A stretch of DNA of 64,000 nt from Pseudoclavibacter sp. 13-3 (lineage in GTDB: Bacteria > Actinomycetota > Actinomycetes > Actinomycetales > Microbacteriaceae): contig NZ_JAJOZT010000001.1 in assembly GCF_021168475.1 (NCBI RefSeq), positions 527,228 through 591,227 of the forward strand, read 5' to 3'. The translations under genes and the position numbers were made by a program. The notes under the pieces were generated by a model, which did not search any database, was not told the origin of the DNA, and saw only the letters and a program-made list of their open reading frames with translations. Positions 18,330 to 28,419 of this stretch are shown here, in pieces; position 1 is the stretch's first letter, and each line of letters begins with the position of its first letter.

Positions 18330-19226
18330 CTACCCCACCAGCTCGGCGGCGAAGGTGTTCGCGTTGAAGGCGGCGATGTCGTCGATGCCCTCGCCGAAGC
18401 CGATCAGCTTGACCGAGATTCCGGTGGCCTGCTGCACGCCCACGACGAAGCCGCCCTTGGCCGAGCCGTCGATCTTCGAGAGCACGATGCCGGTGACCCC
18501 GGCATGGTCGATGAAGGCCTGCGCCTGGCTCAGCCCGTTCTGCCCGGTGGTGGCGTCGAGCACCAGCAGCACCTCGGCGATCGGCGCGAGCTTCTCGACC
18601 ACACGGCGAATCTTGGTCAGCTCGTCCATGAGCCCGGCCTTGGTCTGCAGCCGGCCGGCCGTATCGATGATGACCACATCCGCGTCGACGTCGATGCCGT
18701 GCTGCACGGCCTGGTATGCGACCGAGGCGGGATCCTGCCCCTGCTGCTGCGGTCGCACCACCTCGGCACCGGCCCGCTGCCCCCAGGTGGCCACCTGCTC
18801 GACGGCCGCCGCGCGGAACGTATCGGCCGCACCGATCACCACGCGCCTGTCGGCCCGGGTGATGAAGCGCGCGAGCTTGCCGATCGTCGTCGTCTTGCCG
18901 ACGCCGTTGACCCCGACCACCAGCACGACCGCAGGCAGCAGGCGACCGGTTGCAGCATCCTGCGGGCGGGTCAGCCGCAACGTCGGATCGTTCGCGCTCA
19001 GCCGCTCGGCCAGCTCGTCGCGCAGCACGTTGCGCAGCTCGCGTTCATCGGCGATGGCCAGCCGCTCGACGTTCGACCGCACCGCCTCGACGATCGACTC
19101 AGAGGCCTCAGCGCCGAAGTCGCCGAGAATGAGGCTGTCTTCGAGACCTTCCCAGCTGCTCTCGTCGATGGGCCGCGTGCCCTGAAAGAGGTTGCGCAGA
19201 CTGCCGCGCAGTGACCATTTGCTCAT
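18330..19226 (-). CDS. ftsY: signal recognition particle receptor FtsY
   Basis: Membrane-associated GTPase receiving Ffh-ribosome complexes. The 298-residue protein contains only the NG domains, without the acidic N-terminal A domain. It has the P-loop GVNGVGKTTT (105-114), AADTFRAAAVEQ, DTAGRLQTK, and LSKIDGSAKGG. The N-terminal segment SLRGSLRNLF is amphipathic and may give membrane contact. The ATG overlaps the smc stop by 4 nt, indicating translational coupling. Confidence 0.97.
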   Translation of the reverse strand: MSKWSLRGSLRNLFQGTRPIDESSWEGLEDSLILGDFGAEASESIVEAVRSNVERLAIADERELRNVLRDELAERLSANDPTLRLTRPQDAATGRLLPAVVLVVGVNGVGKTTTIGKLARFITRADRRVVIGAADTFRAAAVEQVATWGQRAGAEVVRPQQQGQDPASVAYQAVQHGIDVDADVVIIDTAGRLQTKAGLMDELTKIRRVVEKLAPIAEVLLVLDATTGQNGLSQAQAFIDHAGVTGIVLSKIDGSAKGGFVVGVQQATGISVKLIGFGEGIDDIAAFNANTFAAELVG

Positions 19227-22200
19227 TTCCCGCTCCTGTCGTGCTCTTCGGCATCGTGCTCGTCGCGCTCCATGCGCTGCCCCACCACGGCCGACACCCC
19301 ATCCTGCCGCATCGACACACCATACAGCGCGTCGGCGATCTCCATCGTGCGCTTCTGATGGGTGATGACGATGAGCTGGGAGTCACGCCGCAGCCGCTCG
19401 AACACCGAGAGCAGACGCCCCAGGTTCGCGTCGTCGAGTGCCGCCTCGACCTCGTCCATGATGTAGAACGGGCTCGGTCGTGCGATGAAGATCGCGACGA
19501 GCAGGGCGACCGCCGCGAGCGAGCGCTCGCCGCCGGAGAGCAGCGAGAGCCGGTCGATCTTCTTGCCGGCGGGTCTGATGTGCACCGCGATGCCGGTGGT
19601 CAGCGGATGCTCCGGGTCGGTCAGCGTGAGCGACCCGCGCCCACCGGGAAAGAGCACCGGGAAGATCTCGTCGAAGGCACGCTGCGTGTCGTCGAAGGCC
19701 TCGACGAAGATCGTCTGCATCTTCTCGTCGAGCTCGTCGCTGATGGCGATCAGATCAGCTCGCGTCTTGCGCAGATCGACGAGCTGGTCGTTCATGTAGT
19801 TGTACCGCTCTTCGAGCGCGGCGAACTCTTCGAGCGCGAGCGGATTCACCCGCCCCAGCCGGCTCAGCGCACGCTGGGCCTTCACCAGCCGCAGCCTCTG
19901 CTGCTCATGGTCGTAGGGCACGGTCTCGACCGTCTCGTCGGCGTCGGCCCACTCGCCCGTCACCGGAATCGGCAGGTGCGGCCCGCTCTCGGCGATCAGC
20001 ACGTCGACGTCGATGTTCAGCTCGGTGCGCACGCGTTCGGCGGCCGAGTCGCGGCGCACCCGCTGCTCGTGCTCGCGCAGTTCGATGCCGTGCGAGCGCT
20101 CGGCGAGCAGTTCGAGCTGATGCTGCTGCTCGGTGATGCGCTCGCGCAGGTCGCGCAGCTGCCCGTGCTGCTGGTTTCGGGCCACCTCGTGCTCGGCGAC
20201 GGCGAGTCGCGCCTGCTGCAGCGACGTGCCGAGGTGCGCCGTGATGTCGGGCAGCAGCGCCTGCACGTGTTCGGCGCGCTCCAGCTGGATGCTGCGGATC
20301 GCCTGCTCCCGCGCCTGCGCCTCGGCCTGTGCCTTCGACTGTTCGGCATCGCGTTGCAGCGTCTCTGCCCGGCGCTGCTCGGCCTTCGCCCGTTCGCGGG
20401 CGGTCTCGACCGAGATGCGCACCTCCATCTCGTGCGCTCGGGCCGTCTCGAGCGCATCGAGGGCGGGCTGGCGGTCGACGGGTTCGTTCAGCGGCTGCGG
20501 CTCGGCGTCGAAGGATGCCAACGCTGCGTGCGCCTGCTCGCTTGCGCCGGTCGCTTCGTCGAGTCGCGTTCGCGCGTGTTCCGCCTGCGTCGTGAGACGT
20601 GCGAGCTCCGCCTCGGCGCTGTCGACCTGGGCACGCAGCGAACCGAGCCGTTTGGCGGTCTCAGCTGCGCGGGCATCCGCCGCACGCAGCGCGGCGAGAG
20701 CGCGATCGCGTTCGACGCGCCGGGCATCACGCTCGTCGCGGGCGAGGTCGATGCGTGCGCTCGCCGACGCCACCGAGGCTCGAGCCTCGTCGGCGGCGTG
20801 GAGCGCCTCATCGCGCTGAGCAAGCAGCTGCAGTCGCGACTGTCCGGCATCGCCGCCGCCGCGCACCAGAGCGCAACCGATCACGTCGCCCTCGGGCGTG
20901 ACGACCTGCCAGTCGCCGTCGGGCAGGGCGTCGAGCACGGCGACCGGGTCGATCACCGCTGCAGTGCTGTCAGCGCCCGCTGCTGCTCGAATGATCACCG
21001 TGTGGGCGAGTCGAGCGAGCACTCCAGACGGCCCCTGAGCCACATCGGGCGCCCATGTCGCCCCGGGCGGCAGCGTCGGGCGGTCGCTCAGCGCGCCCGC
21101 GGGCTGGGGCGCCACGGGCTCGGCGACGACGCCGGTCACCTGCCCCAGATCACCCGCACGGGCGTCGCGCAGAACGGCTGCGCCGGCTGCGCTGGAGTCG
21201 ACCAGCAGCGCATCGGTCAGCGCGCCGAGCGCCGCGGCGACGGCTGCCTCGAAGCCCGCCTGCACCTGCAGCGCGTCGGCGACGCGGCCGCGCACGCCGT
21301 TGGTCTCGGCATGGATGATCTGCGCTGAGCCGTCGCGCGATTCGAGAGCCATGCCGAGGGCCGCGGCACGAGCCTGCTGCGAGTCTGCCTCAGCGGTCGC
21401 CTTCGCCTGCAGATCGCGTGCCCCGGTCAACGTTCGTTCGGCGGCTTCGAGCCGGTCAGTCGCGGCGCGGTAGGCGGCGTCGAGGTCTGTGGTCGCGCTG
21501 CCCGGAGTCTCTGCGCCTTCGTGCGTCGGCTCTTTCGTCTGCTCGGCGGCTGTGGCTTCGGCGAGCTCCTGCGCCCGCTGATCGCGGCGTTCGGCTGCCT
21601 GTTGCACAGCGGCCGTCTGCGACTCCACCTGCCGTTCGGCAGCCTCGACCTTGCCGGCGGCGATCTCGACGGCGTTCGCGAGCGCCGAGCGGCGCAGTTC
21701 GTGCCGGCTGAGCAGAGAGGCCTGCTCGGCGATCTGCGCGTCGACGGCCTGCAGCGCGTCGACGGCCCCGCGGGTGGCCGCCCGCTGCTCGTCGAGAGCA
21801 GTCGCCAACTCGGCCGCACGGTCGGCGAGCTCTCGTGCGGCACTCCTCGCGCTGTCGGCCTGATCGAATCTGGCCGCGACATCGAGGTCGAAGGTTTGCT
21901 GCCGCACTGAGAGCAGCGCGACCCGCTGCTCGGCGATCGACCGCAGCGAGCGAAAGCGTTCTGCCGCCGACTCCAGTCGGTGCACGACCCTGCGCGAGCG
22001 CTCCAGATCGTCTGAGACTGTGGTCGCCTCAAGTTCGACCTGGCGGCCGCGGCTCGCCTCGATGGCCTCGCGCAGCGTGCTCTGCTCACTCTCAAGAGCC
22101 TGTCGCTGGGCCGCGAGAGTGCCCAGGTCGGTGTCGAGCTCAACGATCTCGGCGGCGAGCAGCCGAGAGGTCGCGTCACGCACCTCGGCCTGGATCTGCT

Positions 22201-22846
22201 GTGCCGAACGTGCGATCTCGGCCTGGCGACCGAGGGGCTTCAGCTGGCGTCGCAGCTCGGCGGTGAGGTCACTCACCCGCTGCAGGTTGGCCTCCATGGC
22301 ATCGAGCTTGCGCACTGTGCGCTCTTTGCGACGACGGTGTTTGAGAATGCCGGCCGCCTCTTCGATGAAGCCGCGGCGCTCTTCCGGCGACGCGCGCAGC
22401 ACCTGATCGAGCTGCCCCTGGCTGACGATGACGTGCATCTCACGTCCCAGACCCGAATCGCTCAGCAGCTCCTGCACGTCGAGCAGTCGGCATGACTGCC
22501 CGTTGACCGCGTACTCGCTGCCGCCGTTGCGAAACAGCGTTCGCGAGATCGTGACCTCGGTGTATTCGATCGGCAGCGCACCGTCGGTGTTGTCGATGGT
22601 GAGTTCGACCTGGGCGCGGCCGAGCGGCCCCTTCTTCGCGGTACCGGCGAAGATGACATCTTCCATCTTGCCGCCGCGCAGCGTCTTGACTCCCTGCTCG
22701 CCCATCACCCAGGCAAGCGCATCCACCACGTTCGACTTGCCCGACCCGTTCGGGCCGACGACGGCAGTGACCCCGGGCTCGAACTCGAACGTGGTCGCGT
22801 GCGCGAACGACTTGAACCCTTTCAGGGTCAGCCTCTTCACATACAC
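19223..22846 (-). CDS. smc: chromosome segregation protein SMC
   Basis: Structural maintenance of chromosomes ATPase that compacts and separates sister chromosomes with ScpA and ScpB (not in the window). The 1207-residue protein has a head half with MYVKRLTLKGFKSFA and Walker A GPNGSGKS (31-38). A coiled coil rich in Glu, Ala, Arg and Gln runs from about 165, broken by the hinge at roughly 500-660. A second coiled coil follows, then the C-terminal head with LLSGGERSLAAVALL and Walker B IMDEVEAALD. GTG start is chosen because TAT GTG AAG gives the family N-terminus. Upstream of and coupled to ftsY. Confidence 0.97.
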   Translation of the reverse strand: MYVKRLTLKGFKSFAHATTFEFEPGVTAVVGPNGSGKSNVVDALAWVMGEQGVKTLRGGKMEDVIFAGTAKKGPLGRAQVELTIDNTDGALPIEYTEVTISRTLFRNGGSEYAVNGQSCRLLDVQELLSDSGLGREMHVIVSQGQLDQVLRASPEERRGFIEEAAGILKHRRRKERTVRKLDAMEANLQRVSDLTAELRRQLKPLGRQAEIARSAQQIQAEVRDATSRLLAAEIVELDTDLGTLAAQRQALESEQSTLREAIEASRGRQVELEATTVSDDLERSRRVVHRLESAAERFRSLRSIAEQRVALLSVRQQTFDLDVAARFDQADSARSAARELADRAAELATALDEQRAATRGAVDALQAVDAQIAEQASLLSRHELRRSALANAVEIAAGKVEAAERQVESQTAAVQQAAERRDQRAQELAEATAAEQTKEPTHEGAETPGSATTDLDAAYRAATDRLEAAERTLTGARDLQAKATAEADSQQARAAALGMALESRDGSAQIIHAETNGVRGRVADALQVQAGFEAAVAAALGALTDALLVDSSAAGAAVLRDARAGDLGQVTGVVAEPVAPQPAGALSDRPTLPPGATWAPDVAQGPSGVLARLAHTVIIRAAAGADSTAAVIDPVAVLDALPDGDWQVVTPEGDVIGCALVRGGGDAGQSRLQLLAQRDEALHAADEARASVASASARIDLARDERDARRVERDRALAALRAADARAAETAKRLGSLRAQVDSAEAELARLTTQAEHARTRLDEATGASEQAHAALASFDAEPQPLNEPVDRQPALDALETARAHEMEVRISVETARERAKAEQRRAETLQRDAEQSKAQAEAQAREQAIRSIQLERAEHVQALLPDITAHLGTSLQQARLAVAEHEVARNQQHGQLRDLRERITEQQHQLELLAERSHGIELREHEQRVRRDSAAERVRTELNIDVDVLIAESGPHLPIPVTGEWADADETVETVPYDHEQQRLRLVKAQRALSRLGRVNPLALEEFAALEERYNYMNDQLVDLRKTRADLIAISDELDEKMQTIFVEAFDDTQRAFDEIFPVLFPGGRGSLTLTDPEHPLTTGIAVHIRPAGKKIDRLSLLSGGERSLAAVALLVAIFIARPSPFYIMDEVEAALDDANLGRLLSVFERLRRDSQLIVITHQKRTMEIADALYGVSMRQDGVSAVVGQRMERDEHDAEEHDRSGK

Positions 22847-22982
22847 GTCGAACGGCTCGCTTTCTCTGTCACCGCCTGCCGTCAGTCTGGTCGGTCGGCG
22901 GTCTTCCTCGCTGCATACAGGCTACCGGGTGCGCTCCCGGCGACCGCACCATGGCATCCGCGCGACGTCTCGCACGCCCGCT

Positions 22983-25900
22983 CTATTTCGCCACCTGCAC
23001 CAGGCGGGTCTGCCCGCCGGCAACGAGATAGCCGCGCCCTGCCGGCCACCGAGACGTGTCGTCGGCGGGCACGTTCGCCCTGAGATAGCGGTCGCTGTCA
23101 TCGTTCTCGGGGCGCAGCAGCAGACCGCATCTGATCGTTCGCACGGCACCGTGCAGCTCCCAGGCTGCGGGCAGCGTCGCAGGGTCGACATCGACCAGGC
23201 AGGTGATGCCCTCACGTCGGCAGTGTGCGACGAGCGCGGCGAGACGAGACTCGGCAGGGGTGCCCACGAAATCGGCGGTGTGGTCGATCACGATCAGCAG
23301 CTGATCGCCGTCGAGCGCTGGCCGAGTGGGCTCTGAAGTCTGCACCGGCTGCTTCGACTGCACGCCGGAGTGGCTGGGAGCGGCCGACAGCCAGTCGTCG
23401 TCGGCGAGCCAGCCGGCAGTGTCGAATTGCGCCAGGCTCGGTCGTGCTGCCGGCGCCTCGACTGCCCCGAGTATCTCGTCGATCGCGTTGATCACCTGGG
23501 CTTCGTCGTTCGCGACGCGTGACCACGAGATCGCCGCGTCGAGGGGTGACGTCTTCGGCGTGATGAGGATGCTCTGTGCTGCAGGCCGCGATGTCGCGAG
23601 TGCTCGCGTGAGCACACCGAGCACCGCGGAGTTCTCGTCGTTCGAGCGCCCCTGCACCAGAAACGGCTCGTGCGCCGGCAGTCCGACTGGCGCGAGGGTG
23701 TCGTCGGCCACGGCGAAGACCGGCGCATGATCGACGTCCAAGGCCGGCAGCGAATCGAGTGCGACCGTCTCGGGCAGACGACGGATGCTCGGTGTCGGCT
23801 CCGCCCCGATGTCGGCCAGACGCGCGGCCGCTTCGGCGAGCACCGCGGCCTGTTCAGTCACAGTGACGGCGCCATGGGGCACCCCGATCTGCGCTTCGAG
23901 ACCGCCGCACATGCCGCCGATGACGATGCCGCGACCGGGAGGCGCATCATCGAGCACGCCGGTGTCGACGTCGAGCAGGCCGCCGACAGCAGCGTCCGTC
24001 ACCCGCAGCACAAGAGTCTGCCCCAGGCTCGACGCGATCGTTGCAGGCAGTCCGCCCGGCCGGCTCGTGGTGAATGCGAAGTGGATGCCCACGTCGCGCC
24101 CGGTCGCGAACAGCGCGGCGAGCGAGCCGATCACGTCGAAGCCTCGCGCGAACTCGTACTGTTCCTGCATTGCCGCCAGGTCGTCGATCAGCACGTAGAC
24201 CCGGGGCAGGCCGTCGGCTGTCGCCGTCGGCAGTTCGTCGACGGCTGAGGCCTTGGCTCGTCGCAGCAGCGCGAGGCGCTCGGTGGCAGTGGCGTCGAGC
24301 TGACGCAGCAGGCGTTGGATGCGTTCACGATCGTCTGCGGCGATGACCGCGCCGACCGTCGGCAGCGTGTCAAGCTGTTCGAGCCCGGCTCCAGCGGCAT
24401 CGATGACATAGATGTGTGTGGCCGCGGTGCGGCTCGGCTGATCGCTCAGCTGCCAGGCGAGGGTGCGCAGCACCTGGGTGCGGCCCGAGCCGGCGCTGCC
24501 GATCACGCGAAGGTGCCCGTCTGCCGCAGGCGACCACGCATAGATCTGCTGCCGCTGATGCTGCGGGTCGTCTGCCACCCCCAACACGATCTCATCGGCG
24601 CTCTGCGGCCGCTGGGCTGTCTGAGCGCTTGCAGACGACCCAGGTCGCCCAGAAAGCCCAGACGACTCACTCATTTCAGACGACTCAGACAGTGGCAGCG
24701 CGAGCCGACTGGGCAGCGCGTCGAGCCACGGGCGACGCGGTGCATCGAGCCGCAGCCCCTCGGCGGCGGCGAGCATCGCGTCGCGCATGGCCTCGATCTC
24801 ACGCTGCGCCTGCGCACCGGTGCGATCGCGCGTCGCGGGCTGCAGCCACTGTCGAGCCGTCTGAAAGGGCAGCTCTGCGATCGTGATCTGTGCGGCTTCG
24901 CGGCCGAGGATCATCGGTGCGCCCAGATACGCCGTCTGGAAGTGCTGCACGAGCCCGGGCCCGACGCGCACTGCGGCTCGACCTGGGGTGCTCGCCGAGA
25001 AGTGCGCGGCGTCAGGTATGCCCAGCACATCGGTGCTGTCCTGCTCGTCTGCCATCCGCAGAGCGACCCGCAGGTTCGCATTGGCTCGAAGATTGTCGTT
25101 GACGACGCCCGACGGGCGCTGCGTCGCGAGAATCAGGTGCACCCCGAGCGAGCGTCCGCGGGCCGCGATGTCGACGATGCCGGTGACGAACTCGGGCACA
25201 TCGGCCACGAGCGCGGCGAACTCGTCGACCACGATGACGAGCGTGGGCGGGGTGCGCGGGTCGCGCAGACGCTCCATGCCGAGCAGGTCTTTGGCTCCGA
25301 CGGCGTTGAACAGGTGCTCGCGTCGGGTGAGCTCTGCACGCAGCGATATCAGGGTGCGCTGCACGAGATGCGGGTCGAGGTCGGTGACCAGCCCGACGGT
25401 GTGCGGCAGACCGACGCACTCGGCGAATGCCGCCCCGCCCTTGTAGTCGACGAGCAGAAACGTCAGACGATCAGGTGCGTATTCGGCGGCCATCGCCATG
25501 ATCCACGTCTGCAGGAATTCGCTTTTGCCACTTCCAGTCGTGCCACCAATCAACGCGTGCGGCCCCTGTTCGCGCAGGTTCAGGACGAATGTGCCATTCG
25601 TGCCGACGCCGAGATATGCGTTCAGCCCGGAGTCGGCGTTCAGAGCCTGCACCCGAGTGCCGTCAGTGCCCCACTCAGACATGAGCGAGTCGTTGGCCTT
25701 CCAACGCCTTTCGATCGCCAGCGGCTCTGAAAGGTCGGTGTCGCCGATCTCGCTGAGCCGCACGCGAGCAGGCAGGTCGGTCTCGTCGACGACGAGCGCA
25801 CCGCTGTCGACCCGCGGTGCAAGTGCACGAGCGATCTGGCCGGCCCGGCGCGCGTCGAGTCTGTCGAGTCTGGTGACGGGGATGCTGCTGGCCGAGCGCA

Positions 25901-27746
25901 CGCGGTGCAGCGCAGCGGTGAGGTCATCTTCGATGTGCAGCCAGGTGCGGCATGCCGCTGGCAGAGCCTGCGCCGATTCGCCCAGCCAGAGCACATGCAT
26001 GTCGGCATCGGGCCCCGCCTCGGCGATGTGCACAAGCCTGGCGGGGTCGACGCCGGGGTTGCCGATCACGACGGCGATCACGACAGGCGAATGCTCAGAC
26101 GGCGCGGCAGCTTCGTGATGATGTCGAATCGGGCGCTCCCCCGCAGGCAGGTGTGAGCGGGCCTGGCCGTGCGTCGGCGACCTGCTGCGTTCGCCGAGCA
26201 CCTCTTCAAGTCGCGTCGTGAGCTGCTGAGCACCGTCGGCGGTGCTGGCCAGATGGTCTCCCGAGATCGGCGAATGCGGCGAGGCGGTGTGCGGCAGCCA
26301 CTTGAGCCAGCTCCAGCCCGGCAGCTGACGCGGCTCGCAGAAGGCCGCCACCACGGCGTCCGCAGGCGAATGCGACGTGGCGACCTGAACGATCAGGGCA
26401 CGCAGGGCCTCTTCTGCGACACCAGCAGAGCCCGTCACGCCGATAGCGCCGGCGCTCGACAGCTTCTCGAGCACGGGCACGTCGCTGATCGTCTCGAAGC
26501 GGTCATGCAGATCGACGATCTGCGCCCAGACGTCATCGGGCAGCTCTCCTCGTTCAGCCGTCGGAATCGCGGTGAGGCTCAGATCAGTGCCCGCCCCGAA
26601 GCGAAGTTCGAGAAAGGTCTGGTGTTCGGGCCGTCGGTTCCACAGAGCCGCACCCGAACCCGGATTCGCCTGTTGACGCACCGCTCGCTCACGCTGCTGC
26701 TGGTCGGCGAGTTCGTCTGCGATTTTGCGCACCGACTGCCGGTATGCGGCGAGCTCCCGCCGATACTCACACCCCGAGACGAAGCGACTGTCGAGCCAGG
26801 TCGCAGCCAGTGTCAGCGGAGAGAGCACGACAAGAATCAGACTGTACGGTGACTTCGTGAGCGCGAACATCGCGATGCCACCGAGCAGCGGTGCCAAGGC
26901 GGCGAGCACGGGCATGCGCGACGGACGAGGTCGATGCGGTTGAGTCGGCAGGTGGAGGTCTCTCGGTTCGAATCGGGGCACGATCTCGGGGGCCGGTATC
27001 ACCGCAACTCGTGGGGTGAGCGCAGATTCACTCTGCAGCTGTGCGAGCCCCGGTACCAGTGCGTCGTAACGAAACAGTCTGGTGCCGAGCCTCAGCCGGT
27101 CACCGTTGCGCAGAGGTGCGTCTGTGACGGTCTGGTCGTTCACCTCGACGCCGTTGGCGCTGCCGAGATCGTGCACCGCAGCGGTGCCGTCTTCGGCGAT
27201 GGTGATCTGCGCATGGCGGCGCGACACGTCGCGCGTGGCCAGGTGAACCCTCGTGGCGGGGTCACGACCGATCAGATTCTCACCCGCGACCAGCCCGTAG
27301 ACACGTGGTGCGTTTTCGGTGTCGACCTGACGGCGGCGCAGCGGCGCGCCGGTCTGCGCCGATGGTGTGAGCTCGACGAGGTGCCCCGCCAGTGGATACT
27401 GGCGACGTGCATCGCTGTTGGGCGCTGCATCGTCGACGACTGAGACGATGCAGCCGGGCTGCAGTGCCGACTCGCCCAGTGTGCGATGCCTGTCGAGAAT
27501 CACCGGGGTGGGCTGGCCGGAAATTCTGACGCAGAGCGTCGCCCGCACGTGTGACATCTGTGCAGACGCGGGCGGTGCAGATGCGAGCGACACATCGGTG
27601 CGCAGAGCTAGGCTGCACAAGGGATGCGTCGGCGGCAGGTGATGACGCAGACGGTCGGCGATTTCACCGATGAGCGTCGCCGTATCAGTCGTGATGACGA
27701 TATCGGTGCATTGTCGACCGGTGTCAAAGGTGCATGCGATGCGCAC
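22983..27746 (-). CDS. FHA-FtsK/SpoIIIE (EssC-like) multi-ATPase membrane protein
   Basis: A 1587-residue protein resembling the EssC/EccC ATPases that drive type VII secretion. N-terminal 105 residues form a beta-rich domain I cannot place. Residues 150-228 are an FHA domain (GENLIGRDP, VSRRHAQI, DLGSANGVEV) that would bind phosphothreonine. Two membrane helices follow (about 278-298 and 300-317). The first ATPase domain has Walker A GTTGSGKS (735-742), Walker B TLVIVVDE (835-842) and LILATQRPSGVV. After a Ser-rich linker (1020-1048), the second has P-loop-like GSAGSGRT (1083-1090). A third (from about 1360) lacks a P-loop lysine. No WXG100 or EccD-type gene is nearby. GTG start with GGAGGGG 7 nt upstream. 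Confidence 0.85.
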   Translation of the reverse strand: MRIACTFDTGRQCTDIVITTDTATLIGEIADRLRHHLPPTHPLCSLALRTDVSLASAPPASAQMSHVRATLCVRISGQPTPVILDRHRTLGESALQPGCIVSVVDDAAPNSDARRQYPLAGHLVELTPSAQTGAPLRRRQVDTENAPRVYGLVAGENLIGRDPATRVHLATRDVSRRHAQITIAEDGTAAVHDLGSANGVEVNDQTVTDAPLRNGDRLRLGTRLFRYDALVPGLAQLQSESALTPRVAVIPAPEIVPRFEPRDLHLPTQPHRPRPSRMPVLAALAPLLGGIAMFALTKSPYSLILVVLSPLTLAATWLDSRFVSGCEYRRELAAYRQSVRKIADELADQQQRERAVRQQANPGSGAALWNRRPEHQTFLELRFGAGTDLSLTAIPTAERGELPDDVWAQIVDLHDRFETISDVPVLEKLSSAGAIGVTGSAGVAEEALRALIVQVATSHSPADAVVAAFCEPRQLPGWSWLKWLPHTASPHSPISGDHLASTADGAQQLTTRLEEVLGERSRSPTHGQARSHLPAGERPIRHHHEAAAPSEHSPVVIAVVIGNPGVDPARLVHIAEAGPDADMHVLWLGESAQALPAACRTWLHIEDDLTAALHRVRSASSIPVTRLDRLDARRAGQIARALAPRVDSGALVVDETDLPARVRLSEIGDTDLSEPLAIERRWKANDSLMSEWGTDGTRVQALNADSGLNAYLGVGTNGTFVLNLREQGPHALIGGTTGSGKSEFLQTWIMAMAAEYAPDRLTFLLVDYKGGAAFAECVGLPHTVGLVTDLDPHLVQRTLISLRAELTRREHLFNAVGAKDLLGMERLRDPRTPPTLVIVVDEFAALVADVPEFVTGIVDIAARGRSLGVHLILATQRPSGVVNDNLRANANLRVALRMADEQDSTDVLGIPDAAHFSASTPGRAAVRVGPGLVQHFQTAYLGAPMILGREAAQITIAELPFQTARQWLQPATRDRTGAQAQREIEAMRDAMLAAAEGLRLDAPRRPWLDALPSRLALPLSESSEMSESSGLSGRPGSSASAQTAQRPQSADEIVLGVADDPQHQRQQIYAWSPAADGHLRVIGSAGSGRTQVLRTLAWQLSDQPSRTAATHIYVIDAAGAGLEQLDTLPTVGAVIAADDRERIQRLLRQLDATATERLALLRRAKASAVDELPTATADGLPRVYVLIDDLAAMQEQYEFARGFDVIGSLAALFATGRDVGIHFAFTTSRPGGLPATIASSLGQTLVLRVTDAAVGGLLDVDTGVLDDAPPGRGIVIGGMCGGLEAQIGVPHGAVTVTEQAAVLAEAAARLADIGAEPTPSIRRLPETVALDSLPALDVDHAPVFAVADDTLAPVGLPAHEPFLVQGRSNDENSAVLGVLTRALATSRPAAQSILITPKTSPLDAAISWSRVANDEAQVINAIDEILGAVEAPAARPSLAQFDTAGWLADDDWLSAAPSHSGVQSKQPVQTSEPTRPALDGDQLLIVIDHTADFVGTPAESRLAALVAHCRREGITCLVDVDPATLPAAWELHGAVRTIRCGLLLRPENDDSDRYLRANVPADDTSRWPAGRGYLVAGGQTRLVQVAK

Positions 27747-27867
27747 AGACTACCCCTCCCCTCTGCAGTTCCGACGGTCTCGGGGACGATGCCTGAGCAC
27801 CGCTCGATGTCGGGTCTGCAGTCTGTTCGCAACTCTACCGACGAGGCGCAGCGTCGGCTTTCGGGGG

Positions 27868-27876
27868 TGTGGATAA
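27868..27876. promoter_or_regulatory. perfect DnaA box upstream of the EssC-like ATPase gene
   Basis: TGTGGATAA (TTATCCACA on the minus strand) is the consensus 9-mer bound by DnaA. It lies about 120 nt upstream of the ATPase start in a 202-nt gap. A TAGAGT -10-like box lies between the two. It is a single site, so it is not an origin. Confidence 0.4.
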
Positions 27877-27948
27877 CTGCCAGACTGACTGGCTGCACGC
27901 TGTCTGAGAGGCGCTACCTGCGAGAGCCTACGAACACAGACCCTCAGA

Positions 27949-28419
27949 TCACAGCGTGTTCGTCCTGGCATGTGGTCGCTGGCCAGCGCGCTCGGCTGCG
28001 ATCGGCAGCAGCACATCGCGGCTCAACGGAGCGACCTCTACACCCGGCCGTGCCGGATCGGCCCAGACGACCTCAGCGATCTCCCGATGCGCGCTGAGAA
28101 CTCCAGCCTCGACGAACGGCGTTCGAACGAAGTAGGCGTCAGCGTCGACACGTGTGCGATCCTCGTTCAGTGCGGGAGCGTCGAATCGCCCGAGATGTTC
28201 GAGATCGCTTGGGTCGAGGGTCAGGCCCAGCTCCTCCCCGACCTCGCGAACGACTGCCTGCAGTGGTGTCTCGCCAGGTTCGAGTTTGCCGCCGCACTGC
28301 ATGAACCCGGTCGTGCCTCGTTTGCGCACGAGCAGTGTGCGGCCGGCACTGTCGTTGAGCACGATTGCAGCGATGCGCAGCACGTGGTCGTGGTCGTGGT
28401 TCTCAGCGTTGTCGTTCAT
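27949..28419 (-). CDS. NUDIX hydrolase
   Basis: A 156-residue hydrolase of nucleoside-diphosphate-linked compounds. The NUDIX box is complete: GGKLEPGET, then AVVREVGEELGL, matching Gx5Ex7REuxEExGu. The segment MQCGGK before the box and FVRTPFVEAGV after it do not define the substrate, which may be an oxidised nucleotide or a sugar nucleotide. The ATG at 28419 has GAGGA 5-6 nt upstream; a His/Asp-rich stretch (HDHDH) follows the start. It sits between mutM and the EssC-like gene, with 173 nt of unassigned sequence before it. Confidence 0.9.
   Translation of the reverse strand: MNDNAENHDHDHVLRIAAIVLNDSAGRTLLVRKRGTTGFMQCGGKLEPGETPLQAVVREVGEELGLTLDPSDLEHLGRFDAPALNEDRTRVDADAYFVRTPFVEAGVLSAHREIAEVVWADPARPGVEVAPLSRDVLLPIAAERAGQRPHARTNTL

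Noticed and set aside
19211..21328. Very long open frame (705 codons) antisense to smc, and similar long frames opposite tsf, rpsB and the EssC-like gene
   Set aside because: GC-rich coding DNA has few stops on the opposite strand. These frames show no family motifs, are Arg/Gln/Val-rich, and lie opposite well-recognised proteins.
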